From assembly GCF_014205765.1 (NCBI RefSeq), contig NZ_JACIIZ010000010.1:62001-126000 (forward strand): DNA of 64,000 nucleotides, read 5' to 3'. The translations under genes were made by a program, and so were the position numbers. Shown piece by piece: positions 1 to 8,656 of the stretch (the stretch's first letter is position 1; each line of letters begins with the position of its first letter). The stretch is from Nitrospirillum iridis. Lineage in GTDB: Bacteria > Pseudomonadota > Alphaproteobacteria > Azospirillales > Azospirillaceae. Under the pieces are notes generated by a model. It did no database searches. It was not told the origin of the DNA and saw only the letters and a list, made by a program, of their open reading frames with translations.

Positions 1-1045
1 CGCTGGTAACGACATAGTCGGCCTGCCAATCCACCTTGACCCGGTCGCCGGCATAATAACTGTTGGCGCTGCCCGGCGTGGCGGAGGAGGACTTGGTGCT
101 GCCGTAGGCCACGCCCAGCGTCTGATTCAGCCGGCCGTCCAGCAGCGACAGGTGGCCGGTGCCGCGGGTGTAGTATTGCAGCGTGGCCCCAGCGCTCCGC
201 TGGGCCGCCGGCGTGGCGGGATATGTCGAGTAGTCGTCGCCGGTGAAGCGCAGATCGGTCCTGGTGTAGCGGCCAACCAGCCCCAGATCGATGGTATCGG
301 TGACGTCATAGCCCAGCTTCGCCGAGGCGGTGACGTTGTCGTAGCTATCGTCGTTCCGCGCCTCCCCCGGGGCCAGCAGGTTCTCCGGCGTCACCGGTGT
401 GGCGCCGGCATGGAAATGGGCGATGGTGGCGCGGTAGTGCAGCGGCCCGGTCGACCCGCTGATACCACCGTTCTGGTTCAGGGTGTCGAAGGACCCGCCC
501 TCGATGCCAGCGGTGAAGGCCGTCGGGCCGTTCCCGCCCTTGGTGATGATGTTGATGACGCCGCCGATGGCGTCGGACCCATAAAGGCCGCTCTGCGGTC
601 CGCGCAGCACCTCCACCCGATCGATGTCCGGCGTCAGGAACTGGCCGAAATCGAAGCTGGCGGTGGGGCTGCTCGGGTCGGCCATGTCGATGCCGTCCAC
701 CAGCACCTTCACATGGTTGGAGTTGGCGCCCCGCATGAAGACGTAGGCCTGCCCCCCGGCCCCGCCGGTCTGCACGACGTTCAGGCCCGGCACGTCCTTC
801 AGCACGTCGGGCAGGGTCTGTGCCTGCCGGGCGGCGATGTCGGCGGCGGTGACGACGGTGACGCTATTGGCGACCTGCGATTCCGGCGTGGGCAGGCGGG
901 TGGCGCTGATGACCACATCGCCCAGCGGGTCCCCGGCCGGGTCGGCGGATGCCGCCGCCGCACGGACACGCCCGACGGGCAGGCAGAGGGCGATCAGGGC
1001 GGCGCTGGTAGGCAGAATGGTCGAGAGCAAAAAAGACATGCGCAT
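1..1045 (-). CDS. btuB: Vitamin B12 TonB-dependent receptor BtuB (5' part, runs off the left edge)
   Basis: This is the outer-membrane cobalamin transporter, energised by TonB/ExbBD. The reading frame from the ATG at 1045 gives 348 residues before the window ends. A signal peptide (about 1-30) is followed by a TonB box near residue 43 (DVVISATR). The plug carries the hallmark RGPQSGLYGSDAIGGVINI, and the first beta-barrel strands follow. The start is chosen because AGGAG lies 9-10 bases upstream; a second in-frame ATG lies six bases downstream. A cobalamin riboswitch in the leader supports the substrate assignment and predicts repression when B12 is plentiful. The C-terminal barrel is outside the window. 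A long open frame on the opposite strand is an antisense artefact of GC bias. Other TonB siderophore receptors share the fold, but the riboswitch makes BtuB by far the best call. Confidence 0.9.
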   Translation of the reverse strand, partial: MRMSFLLSTILPTSAALIALCLPVGRVRAAAASADPAGDPLGDVVISATRLPTPESQVANSVTVVTAADIAARQAQTLPDVLKDVPGLNVVQTGGAGGQAYVFMRGANSNHVKVLVDGIDMADPSSPTASFDFGQFLTPDIDRVEVLRGPQSGLYGSDAIGGVINIITKGGNGPTAFTAGIEGGSFDTLNQNGGISGSTGPLHYRATIAHFHAGATPVTPENLLAPGEARNDDSYDNVTASAKLGYDVTDTIDLGLVGRYTRTDLRFTGDDYSTYPATPAAQRSAGATLQYYTRGTGHLSLLDGRLNQTLGVAYGSTKSSSATPGSANSYYAGDRVKVDWQADYVVTS

Positions 1046-1056
1046 GGCGTTGCGTT

Positions 1057-1078
1057 CTCCTGGCGTTGACTCCAGGAG
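1057..1078 (-). promoter_or_regulatory. Shine-Dalgarno-sequestering hairpin before btuB
   Basis: Read on the minus strand, CTCCTGG (1072-1078) can pair perfectly over 7 bp with CCAGGAG (1057-1063) across an 8-base loop. The second arm contains the AGGAG ribosome-binding site of btuB. It lies downstream of the cobalamin riboswitch, so it is a natural expression platform for translational control. The upstream arm can also pair within itself (GACTCC/GGAGTC), which offers an alternative fold. The pairing is seen in sequence; the regulatory role is inferred. Confidence 0.6.
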
Positions 1079-1218
1079 TCGGCGGGCGAGCACGACGGTC
1101 TCGGTAAATCGATCCATCCCATCCCGTGGGCCCCCCGCGACGACTCCAACACTGTCGTCGCGACGGTTACCCCCGCAGTCCCCGGCGCACCCCGGCCGGA
1201 AACAGGACGACGGTGTTA

Positions 1219-1384
1219 GGCAGGTCTCCTGGCTTCCGGGTCAACGCTTTCGTCCACCTTCCCAAGGCCCGGGGGCCTCAGTGGCATATCGGACGATCGC
1301 TCGCCGGCTACAGTTGCGGGGGCAGCCACGGTCTTGAACCCGTGTTCCCTTTTGAAATCCCTTGCGGGAACCTGACACCTGGGG
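1219..1384 (-). ncRNA. Cobalamin (AdoCbl) riboswitch
   Basis: The minus strand carries the conserved B12-riboswitch core. From 5' to 3' it shows GGGAACACGGGTTCAAG with a following GTGGCTGCCCCCGCAACTGTA block, the GCCACTG element, and the terminal B12 box GAAGCCAGGAGACCTGCC. The length of about 165 bases fits the class. It lies about 175 bases upstream of the btuB start. B12 binding is known to shut off expression of downstream transporter genes in this family. The boundaries are approximate. Confidence 0.95.
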
Positions 1385-1461
1385 CGGAGCATACGCAAAG
1401 CCGCCCAAAGATCCAATCGCGGTGGCGGGATCACAATGGTTGGAGCGGCACGGGGTTTCCC

Positions 1462-2604
1462 TTATCGGCCGGCCCACACCTCGGGATGGGTCCCCATGTA
1501 GTCGCCCAGCGCCTTGGCGATCTTGGCGTCATCGGCCAGGCTGGGGTGGGCGTGACAGCCGGTGAAGGCGATATCATGCATGGGCAGGAAGGCGACGCGG
1601 CTTTCGCCCGCCGCGTGCAGCCGCTCCGCCACCTTGGCCACCTCCGCCGCGATTTCGCCACCGGCCATGTCGGTCGCCCACAGTAGGAAGTAGGCCTGGG
1701 GGTTGCGGGCCCGCAGGGAGGTGACGAAGCTGACGTACGTCGCCTCATAGTCGGCGTGCAGGGCGTCGCGCGTCGCCCATTTCTCCCCCGGGTTCAGGGC
1801 GGTGGTGAAATCGTTGGTGCCCAGCGCGATGACGATCACCTGGGGCTTCCACGCCGTGTCCTCATAGCGGGTGGCGTGGTCGAACAGGGTGTAGGGATAG
1901 GCCTGCGGCAGGGTATCGGCGGCGAAGCCGTTATAGTTGCGCACGATGCCCCGGCCGGAAATGGCGTTCACCTGATAATCCGCGCCATAACGGCGGGCCA
2001 GACGCGGGGCGATGCCCTGGGAGGTGTCGGTGGTGTCCCACACCTCGGCGGTGGTGCAGGTGGCGGGGAACGCCGCCTGGTCCGCTGTGTTGCCGTAGCC
2101 GACAGTGTGGCTGTCGCCGATGAATTCGATCTGCCGCGTCCGGGCGGGCAAGGACAACGCCTTGGTGCCGGCCGGGGCGTAGAAGCCGCCGAAACCGCTG
2201 GGCCCGGCTTGGGTTTCGCTGGCGGTGTCGATGCGCACGGTATGCGGGCCCGCCGCCAGACCGGCGATGCGATAGGCGCCGGCCTTGGGCTTGACCAGTG
2301 CCACGGGCGCGCCGCCGTCGACACTGACGCGCAAGCTGACATCGCCAGGCCCCACGCGGAACAGCGCCATCGTGCCCTTGAACCGGGTCTCGACGTAAGT
2401 GCCCGGCCACTGTCGGCGGAAGCCGCCGTCGCCCCCCTCCGCCAACACGCGGCCGCCAACATGGCTGGGCAGTGCCTTGGCGCCGGCGGGCAGGTCGGCC
2501 ACCGGTTCCACCTTGGGGGCTGCCGTCCCCGCCAGCGCGGGACCGGTGACCAGCAGGGCCATCATCGACAAGACGAACAAGGACTTCACCGCCCGCACTC
2601 CCAT
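1462..2604 (-). CDS. Secreted SGNH/GDSL esterase, carbohydrate esterase family 2-like
   Basis: The 380-residue protein has a signal peptide (about 1-26). An N-terminal beta-sandwich (about 35-150) is followed by an SGNH hydrolase domain. The nucleophile motif GDSHT places the serine near residue 165. A GTND block sits near 260, and a late HPS gives the histidine near 355. This two-domain order with GDSH and a terminal His-Pro matches CE2 acetyl-esterases, which remove acetyl groups from xylan and other glycans outside the cytoplasm. It lies convergent to nothing and stands apart from btuB behind the riboswitch. It faces away from the large TonB receptor gene at 3273, whose LacI-type operators suggest a carbohydrate theme. 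The substrate is not determinable from sequence. Confidence 0.8.
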   Translation of the reverse strand: MGVRAVKSLFVLSMMALLVTGPALAGTAAPKVEPVADLPAGAKALPSHVGGRVLAEGGDGGFRRQWPGTYVETRFKGTMALFRVGPGDVSLRVSVDGGAPVALVKPKAGAYRIAGLAAGPHTVRIDTASETQAGPSGFGGFYAPAGTKALSLPARTRQIEFIGDSHTVGYGNTADQAAFPATCTTAEVWDTTDTSQGIAPRLARRYGADYQVNAISGRGIVRNYNGFAADTLPQAYPYTLFDHATRYEDTAWKPQVIVIALGTNDFTTALNPGEKWATRDALHADYEATYVSFVTSLRARNPQAYFLLWATDMAGGEIAAEVAKVAERLHAAGESRVAFLPMHDIAFTGCHAHPSLADDAKIAKALGDYMGTHPEVWAGR

Positions 2605-3024
2605 AATCGGACTTATATGCGAAATGGGCGCCAGGGTAGCGGGATCGCCGGCCGGCCGCCAGCCCTACCCCGGGGCGGGCGGCTTCATGATCGCAGCCCC
2701 GCGCCATCCAGCTTTTCCTGGATGCGATGTAGCCCACGCCCGTCGTCGCAGCCGCGACGGGCCCATGCTTCTCCCGTGGTTAGAACGTCACCGGCCTCGT
2801 GATGTCCCGGGTCAAGCCGCCTTCCCACCCGCCAAGGTTGACGCACCGCACAAGAGCAAACCGGAGTCTATGGGATTCGGCCGAAAGTGGCTGAAACGGC
2901 GAGTTGGCGCCCCTTGCCCCTCCCCGGTTGAGACCGGTATCAGCCCTGTCGGCTGGTACAAATGACACACTTACGGTCTCATAAACGCAATGTTCAAATT
3001 TTTGTCGCCCATTCCCGCACCCTG

Positions 3025-3038
3025 TGGTAGCGTTACCA
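3025..3038. promoter_or_regulatory. LacI-family-type palindromic operator 1
   Basis: TGGTAGCGTTACCA is an almost perfect inverted repeat (one central mismatch). Its TAGCG core is of the kind bound by LacI-family sugar regulators in alphaproteobacteria and xanthomonads. It lies about 235 bases upstream of the TonB receptor start. No lacI-type regulator gene is in the window, so the cognate protein is unknown. Confidence 0.5.
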
Positions 3039-3174
3039 TTGCATAGGGTTGGGGGCCAGACGCGACAGTGATGGCTTTAGAATTACTCTAGCAAACGGGA
3101 GGAAGTACGCTGGCAGGCAGATCATGCCGCCTGCCTGCCAGGGATTATATCAAGCGGGTATTCTCATATAAATA

Positions 3175-3207
3175 TGATAGCGCTAACAGACCTTGTTAGC
3201 GTTGCCG
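3175..3207. promoter_or_regulatory. Tandem LacI-family-type operators 2 and 3
   Basis: TGATAGCGCTAACA (3175-3188) has a perfect TAGCGCTA centre. A second copy, TGTTAGCGTTGCCG (3194-3207), begins 19 bases later and shares the TGTTAGCG half-site. The pair sits 65-100 bases before the TonB receptor start, where it could block the promoter. Together with the site at 3025 it suggests sugar-controlled expression of the receptor. The function is inferred from pattern and position. Confidence 0.5.
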
Positions 3208-3272
3208 TATTTCTTTGCCCCGCAAAAAACACCACAAACAAAACCGGCATCTGAAAGCTAGGGAGGGAAAAT

Positions 3273-6194
3273 ATGGTGAGATTCAAAACAAAAAAGGGAG
3301 CGACCAAGTCTATGGTCGCGGATTTCCGCAAAGCCATCCTGGCCAGCGTCTCTCTGGTCACAATAGCGGGCCTGGCTACACCAGCACTTTCGCAAACATC
3401 AGCGACGAGCCCGGCGCAGGGCGGTGCCAATTCCGACACGATGGAAGACATCATTGTCACCGGCATCATCGGCTCGCTGCAACGTAACCTTGATATCAAG
3501 CGCGAGGCCGACGGCCTGGTTGACGCCATCTCGGCCGAGGACATCGGCAAGTTCCCCGATTCCAACGTCGCCGCGTCGATGCAGCGCATTCCCGGCGTGT
3601 CCATCAGCCGCGGCACCAGCAGCATGGGCGGCGTGCCCACATCCACCGGTGACGCCACCGCCATCACGGTCCGCGGCTTCGGCCCCAGCTTCAATGAGAC
3701 GTTGTTCGACGGCCGCGTCTCCGCCTCCGCCGCCAGTTCGGGCCGTGGCTTCGATTTCAGCTCGGTCAGTTCCGACTTCGTCGGCCAGATCGACGTGCTG
3801 AAGTCGCCGGATGCCTCGATGTCGGCCGGCGCCATCGGTGCAACCGTCAACATCAAGTTCCCCAAGCCGCTGGAGCATTCCGGCTTCCGGGCCGCGGGCT
3901 CGGTTTCCGGCTCCTACGCCAGCGACGCCGACGGCGCCTCACCCAACGGCGCCCTGCTGGTCAGCGACACCTTCGCCCATGACACCTTCGGCATCCTGGT
4001 GGCGGCGGGCTACAACGAGACCCAGACCCTGGGCAACCATGTGAACAACCAGGGCTGGATCGGCACCACCACCGACAAGTTCGGCAGCCTGGATCCGTCC
4101 ACGCCCAAGAACGCCCCGGCCTGGTTCATCCAGGACTACGGCATTTATCAGGAACACAGCGACACCGTCCGCAAGTCCGGCCGCCTGGCCCTGCAGTGGC
4201 AGCCGTCCGACCAGATCGAAATCACGCTGAACGACGACTTCCAGCGTGAGGAGGCCCACCAGAACCAGTATGGCTATAGCATCTGGTTCAATTCCGGCAG
4301 CCTGCAGAACGTCAAGACGAACAGCAACGGCTCGGTGACCAGCTTCGTCCAGCCCAACACGCCGACCGACTTCCAGGCTCAGTACAACAGCCAGGTGCTG
4401 CAGAACAATCTGTACGGCCTGAACGTCAAGTGGACGCCGACCAGCCAGTGGAAGATTACGGTCGACGCCGCCCGCTCGGAATCCTGGCAGAACCCGGGCA
4501 ACCAGTTGACCAGCCTGGACGCCGACGTGGGGTACGGTTCCTGCGCCAGCGGCACCTGCATCAACACCAACAACGTGGGCATCGTCGGCGTCGCCGCCGG
4601 TTCCCTGCCCTATCCCACCGTCTATGGTCCGGGTGGAGACACGTCGCACTTCACCAACGGCTATATCGGGTCGCACGTGCTGCCCATGACGTCGACCCGC
4701 AACTACAATGTCATCGACCAGGGCAAGGTCGAGGGCGAGTGGAAGAGCGGCGACACCACCATCCGCTTCGGTGCCCAGTACATCGACAACAAGGAAGATC
4801 TCAGCAGCTACGACACATTCACCAACAGCGACTGGCAGGCCTACAGCGGCTACGGCCCGGCGTCGGGCTCGCCCACCGGCGTGGCGCTGCCGCAGAGCTG
4901 GTTCAATCAGACCTTCAGCACCGCCAACTTCATCCCGGGCTTCGCCAACAATGGCAACCTGCCCTCGCAGATCCTAATGGCCAACCCGGGCCAGATCCTG
5001 AACTACCTGCAATCGTTGGGCAATCCGCAGACCAAGACCATCCCCGGCTTCAACACCGGCTGCTGCACCCCGCCCTTCAACGGCACCTACACCCTGATGC
5101 TCTCCCCCGGTTCCAAGCGCAACATCGAGGAAGAGACCTTCGCGCCGTACCTTTCGACCACGTTCAAGACCCAGGTGGCCAACATGCCGCTGAAGGTCAA
5201 TCTGGGTGTCCGTGAGGAAATCACCCATGTCACATCGTCCGGCCTGGGCCAGACGCCGACCGCCTTCACCGTAACCCCGGGCGACAAGACCGCGTTCACG
5301 GTGGCCTACGGTCCCGTCACCACGGTCGAGGGCACCAACAACTACCAGTACATGTTGCCCAACCTGGACCTGACCTTGGGCGTCACGGACGATTTGCAGG
5401 TGCGCTTCAACGCCTCGCGCACACTGACCCGGCCGCCGCTGAACAACATGACGCCGGTCTACAGCATCAGCACACAGCGCGTCGGCACGGTGTCGGCCTC
5501 GGGCGGCAACCCCAACCTGATGCCGTACCTGTCCGATAACCTGGATATTGGGGCGGAGTACTACTACCAGCGCAACTCCTATGTCGCCCTTGATGGCTTC
5601 ATGAAGAGTGTCAGCAACTTCGTGGTCGGCGGCACGTCGCAAAAGACCTTCGCCGGCGTCATCGACCCGACCACCGGCAAGGATGTGCAGTACAGCTACA
5701 GCACCTACGTCAACGGACCAACGGCCGAAGTCTACGGGCTGGAGATGTCCATCCAGCACGTGTTCGACGACACCGGTTTCGGCTTCCAGGCCAACGCCAC
5801 CGTCGTCGGGACCAACAAGCCCTACGATCCCTTGAACCTGGCGGTCAGCAACTTCGCCGTCACCGGTCTGGCCAACTCCGCCAACTTTGTCGGCTTCTTC
5901 GACAAGTACGGCTTCCAGGCGCGTATCGCGGTCAACTGGCGCGATGAGTACCTGGATCATTTTGGCCAGGCGCAGGGCGGGTCCATCTACGGGTCCGAGC
6001 CGACCTTCGTCGATCCGGCCTGGGAAGTGGACTTCAGCACCAGCTACGACGTGAACGAGTATGTCAGCGTCTACTTCGAGGCCTTGAACCTGACCAACGA
6101 GACCTACTCGACCCATGGTCGGTACAAGGAACAGCTGCTGGATGCCGTCGCCTATGGCCAGCGCTACACCATCGGCGCGCATTTCAAGTACTGA
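3273..6194 (+). CDS. Large TonB-dependent receptor, probably for a carbohydrate or glycan ligand
   Basis: This outer-membrane active transporter of 973 residues has an export signal (about 14-41), a TonB box MEDIIVTG at 57-64 and a plug domain. Plug hallmarks include DAISAEDIGKFPDSNVAAS and QRIPGVSI, followed by a long barrel that ends in the aromatic-final motif IGAHFKY. The IGKFPDSN plug signature and the size are typical of the large Caulobacter/Xanthomonas-type receptors for oligosaccharides. GGGAGGG five bases before the ATG supports the start; an in-frame ATG 39 bases later would also preserve the signal peptide. Three LacI-like palindromes lie upstream and a strong terminator lies downstream. 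The halogenase, SapC and cupin genes that follow are the usual partners of such receptors. The ligand is not known. Confidence 0.9.
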   Translation: MVRFKTKKGATKSMVADFRKAILASVSLVTIAGLATPALSQTSATSPAQGGANSDTMEDIIVTGIIGSLQRNLDIKREADGLVDAISAEDIGKFPDSNVAASMQRIPGVSISRGTSSMGGVPTSTGDATAITVRGFGPSFNETLFDGRVSASAASSGRGFDFSSVSSDFVGQIDVLKSPDASMSAGAIGATVNIKFPKPLEHSGFRAAGSVSGSYASDADGASPNGALLVSDTFAHDTFGILVAAGYNETQTLGNHVNNQGWIGTTTDKFGSLDPSTPKNAPAWFIQDYGIYQEHSDTVRKSGRLALQWQPSDQIEITLNDDFQREEAHQNQYGYSIWFNSGSLQNVKTNSNGSVTSFVQPNTPTDFQAQYNSQVLQNNLYGLNVKWTPTSQWKITVDAARSESWQNPGNQLTSLDADVGYGSCASGTCINTNNVGIVGVAAGSLPYPTVYGPGGDTSHFTNGYIGSHVLPMTSTRNYNVIDQGKVEGEWKSGDTTIRFGAQYIDNKEDLSSYDTFTNSDWQAYSGYGPASGSPTGVALPQSWFNQTFSTANFIPGFANNGNLPSQILMANPGQILNYLQSLGNPQTKTIPGFNTGCCTPPFNGTYTLMLSPGSKRNIEEETFAPYLSTTFKTQVANMPLKVNLGVREEITHVTSSGLGQTPTAFTVTPGDKTAFTVAYGPVTTVEGTNNYQYMLPNLDLTLGVTDDLQVRFNASRTLTRPPLNNMTPVYSISTQRVGTVSASGGNPNLMPYLSDNLDIGAEYYYQRNSYVALDGFMKSVSNFVVGGTSQKTFAGVIDPTTGKDVQYSYSTYVNGPTAEVYGLEMSIQHVFDDTGFGFQANATVVGTNKPYDPLNLAVSNFAVTGLANSANFVGFFDKYGFQARIAVNWRDEYLDHFGQAQGGSIYGSEPTFVDPAWEVDFSTSYDVNEYVSVYFEALNLTNETYSTHGRYKEQLLDAVAYGQRYTIGAHFKY

Positions 6195-6242
6195 GCCCGG
6201 TTCGGGCACTGAGTGTGTGAGCGTACCTTCCTCCTGACTCCT

Positions 6243-6276
6243 GGGGCCGCCGTGGCACGTGGCGGCCCCATTTTTT
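6243..6276 (+). terminator. Rho-independent terminator after the TonB receptor gene
   Basis: GGGGCCGCC (6243-6251) pairs with GGCGGCCCC (6261-6269) and is followed by A and six T residues. It separates the receptor transcript from the halogenase operon, or attenuates read-through into it. Confidence 0.85.
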
Positions 6277-6379
6277 CCCGCGGGAGGATCGGGAAAACGG
6301 CTTACACTGCAAAAAAATCAGACCGGGACAGGCGCCTTTCAGGGAGAAGCGACCGCCGTTCCAGAACCAGGATGCCCCT

Positions 6380-7915
6380 ATGGATCGTCCCATCCAGCAC
6401 ATCGTCATCGTCGGCGGCGGCACCGCCGGCTGGTTGACCGCGGGCATCATCGCCGCCCGGCACAAGGCGCGCATGCCCGCCGGCTTCAGGATCACCCTGG
6501 TGGAATCCCCCAATGTCGCCATCATCGGCGTGGGCGAAGGCACCTGGCCCACCCTGCGGACCACCCTGGAAAAGATGGGCGTGTCGGAGACGGAGTTCTT
6601 CCGCCACTGCGACACCGCCTTCAAACAGGGCGGCAAGTTCGTGGGCTGGACCACGGGCGCCGCCAATGACGCCTATTATCACCCGCTGATGCTGCCCCAG
6701 GGCTGGTCCCAGGTGAACCTGGTGCCCCACTGGTTGCAGGACGCGCGCGGGCGCACCTTCTCCGCCGCCGTCTGCCCGCAGGAAACCATCTGCGAGGAAG
6801 GTCTGGCGCCCAAGACCATCGCCACCCCGGAATACCGGGGCGTGGCCAACTACGCCTATCACCTGGACGCGGGCAAGTTCGCCGGGTTCATGCAGAGGCA
6901 CTGCACGGAGAAACTGGGCGTCCATCACGTTCTGGCCGATGTCACCCAGGTGAAGCAGGACGAGACCGGCGACATCACCGGCCTGGTGACGGAGCAGGCG
7001 GGCGAAATCGCCGGCGACCTGTTCGTGGACTGCACGGGCTTCCGCGCGCTGCTGATCGGCAAGACCCTGGGCGTGGGCTTCAAGGAATGCCGGGACGTGC
7101 TGTTCTGCGACACGGCGCTGGCCATCCAGGTGCCGCATGAGGCGGAGGACACGCCCATGGCGTCGCAGACCATCGCCACGGCGCAGTCTGCCGGCTGGAT
7201 CTGGGACATCGCCCTGCCCACCCGCCGCGGCCTGGGCTACGTCTATTCCAGCGATCATATCGATGAGGAGGCGGCGCGGGCGGAACTGGCGCGCTACGCC
7301 GGCACCAAGGCGGAAGCGCGCAAGATCCCCATCCGCGGCGGCCACCGCGAGCAGTTCTGGAAGAACAACTGCGTCGCCGTGGGCCTGGCGGCGGGGTTCC
7401 TGGAGCCCCTGGAAGCCTCCGCCATCATGCTGATCGAACTGTCAGCCAAGATCATCGCCGAACAGCTGCCGGCCCGGCGCGGCGTCATGGACATTGTCGC
7501 CCGCCGCTTCAACGAGGTGACGCACTACCGCTGGGGCCGCATCATCGATTTCCTGAAGCTGCATTACGTCCTGACCCAGCGCACCGACACGGCGTTCTGG
7601 CGCGACAATGTCGATCCCGCCTCGGTACCCGAGCGCCTGGCTGACCTGCTGCGGCTGTGGAAGTACCGGGCGCCTTGGTTCCTGGATGAGTTCGATCGCC
7701 TGGAAGAGGTGTTCCCCGCCGCCAGCTATCAATACGTGCTGTATGGCATGGGTTTCCGCACCGAGGTCGACCCCCTCGAAAATGGCGCCAGCGCCATGCT
7801 GGCCAGCCGAATGCTGGAGGAAAACGCGGCCATGGCCCAGAAAATGCGGGCGAACCTACCCAAGAACCGAGACCTGGTGCGCAAGATCCGCGACCACGGC
7901 ATGCAATCGATCTGA
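6380..7915 (+). CDS. Flavin-dependent tryptophan halogenase family protein
   Basis: The 511-residue protein belongs to the PrnA-type flavin-dependent halogenases, which use FADH2, oxygen and halide to make a halogenating species on an active-site lysine. The FAD-binding GGGTAGW is at residues 12-18. The lysine equivalent to PrnA Lys79 is present as K86 in GGKFVGW. The signature WxWxI appears as WIWDIAL, and the FLEPLE segment carries the conserved glutamate. It is the first gene of a three-gene operon with SapC (15 bases away) and a cupin gene. Family members next to TonB receptors are widespread, and a few have been shown to halogenate indole-like substrates. The true substrate here is unknown; a role tied to the receptor ligand is inferred from context. 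Confidence 0.88.
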   Translation: MDRPIQHIVIVGGGTAGWLTAGIIAARHKARMPAGFRITLVESPNVAIIGVGEGTWPTLRTTLEKMGVSETEFFRHCDTAFKQGGKFVGWTTGAANDAYYHPLMLPQGWSQVNLVPHWLQDARGRTFSAAVCPQETICEEGLAPKTIATPEYRGVANYAYHLDAGKFAGFMQRHCTEKLGVHHVLADVTQVKQDETGDITGLVTEQAGEIAGDLFVDCTGFRALLIGKTLGVGFKECRDVLFCDTALAIQVPHEAEDTPMASQTIATAQSAGWIWDIALPTRRGLGYVYSSDHIDEEAARAELARYAGTKAEARKIPIRGGHREQFWKNNCVAVGLAAGFLEPLEASAIMLIELSAKIIAEQLPARRGVMDIVARRFNEVTHYRWGRIIDFLKLHYVLTQRTDTAFWRDNVDPASVPERLADLLRLWKYRAPWFLDEFDRLEEVFPAASYQYVLYGMGFRTEVDPLENGASAMLASRMLEENAAMAQKMRANLPKNRDLVRKIRDHGMQSI

Positions 7916-7930
7916 GCCTGGGGGACGCCC

Positions 7931-8644
7931 ATGACCAATATCGCCATCGTCAACAACCACGCCCATCGCGACCTGCAGGTAAAGGCCAAGGCCAACCCGG
8001 CGTTCGACGCCCGCCATTTCGTCACCGTCATCGTCGGCGAATTCGCGCTGCTGGCGGTGCAGTGCCCCATCCTGCTGTCCAAGGACGCGGAAACGGGCGC
8101 CTTCGTCTGCGGCGCCGTGCTGGGCTTTGAGCAGGGGGAGAACCTGTTCCTGACGCCGGATGGCTGGCAGGGCTATCGCCCGCTGAACCTGCAGCGCGGG
8201 CCCTTCTATACGGTGGGCGACGACCTGGCCATCGATCTGGACGACGCCCGGGTGGGCCGGGATGTCGGCGAGCCGCTATTCTCCCCGCAAGGGGAAATGA
8301 CGCCCTATCTGAAGAGCATCATCGCGGCGATGCAGGAACTGCGCCCGGGGCTGGAGCGCACGAAACGCTTCATCGACACGCTGTTGACCCTGAAGCTGAT
8401 CGAGCCCATCGACATCAGCCTCGGCTTCGACGATGGCACCCAGCGGGAGCTGACCGACCTCTACACCATCGATCGCGAGGCGCTGCGCGCCCTGCCCGAC
8501 GCCGCCGTGCTGGACCTGTTCCGCCGAGGCTATATGCAGCTGATCCACCTGATGATCGCGTCGCTGAAGCACATCCCGCTGATGGCGGAGCGCAAGAACC
8601 GCCGGCTGACGGGTGGCCTGTCCTCCGCCCCCACCTGGGGCTGA
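7931..8644 (+). CDS. SapC family protein
   Basis: The 237-residue protein matches the SapC family by its N-terminal pattern (NHAHRDLQVK, then FVTVIVGEFALLAVQCPILL). The mid-segment NLFLTPDGWQGYRPLNLQRGPF and a FSPQGEMTPYL stretch also fit. The name comes from an S-layer secretion protein, but the biochemical role is not established. It has no signal peptide and no clear membrane span. It lies 15 bases after the halogenase gene and 12 before the cupin gene, so the three are almost certainly co-transcribed. This grouping with TonB receptors is recurrent in alphaproteobacteria. Confidence 0.85.
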   Translation: MTNIAIVNNHAHRDLQVKAKANPAFDARHFVTVIVGEFALLAVQCPILLSKDAETGAFVCGAVLGFEQGENLFLTPDGWQGYRPLNLQRGPFYTVGDDLAIDLDDARVGRDVGEPLFSPQGEMTPYLKSIIAAMQELRPGLERTKRFIDTLLTLKLIEPIDISLGFDDGTQRELTDLYTIDREALRALPDAAVLDLFRRGYMQLIHLMIASLKHIPLMAERKNRRLTGGLSSAPTWG

Positions 8645-8656
8645 CGGACCGTCCCC

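Larger units (their letters stand above)
2605..3272. other. Divergent intergenic region between esterase and TonB receptor genes
   Basis: This 668-base stretch carries no convincing gene. The stretch 3025-3207 holds three LacI-type palindromes, and a GGGAGGG ribosome-binding site sits just before the receptor ATG. The region falls in GC content towards the receptor start, as promoters do. Short open frames here lack ribosome-binding sites and protein-like composition. Confidence 0.6.

Noticed and set aside
152-1069. A 305-residue open frame on the plus strand opposite btuB
   Set aside because: It has the Gly/Arg/Val-rich composition of an antisense shadow in GC-rich DNA, no ribosome-binding site, and covers a certain btuB frame.
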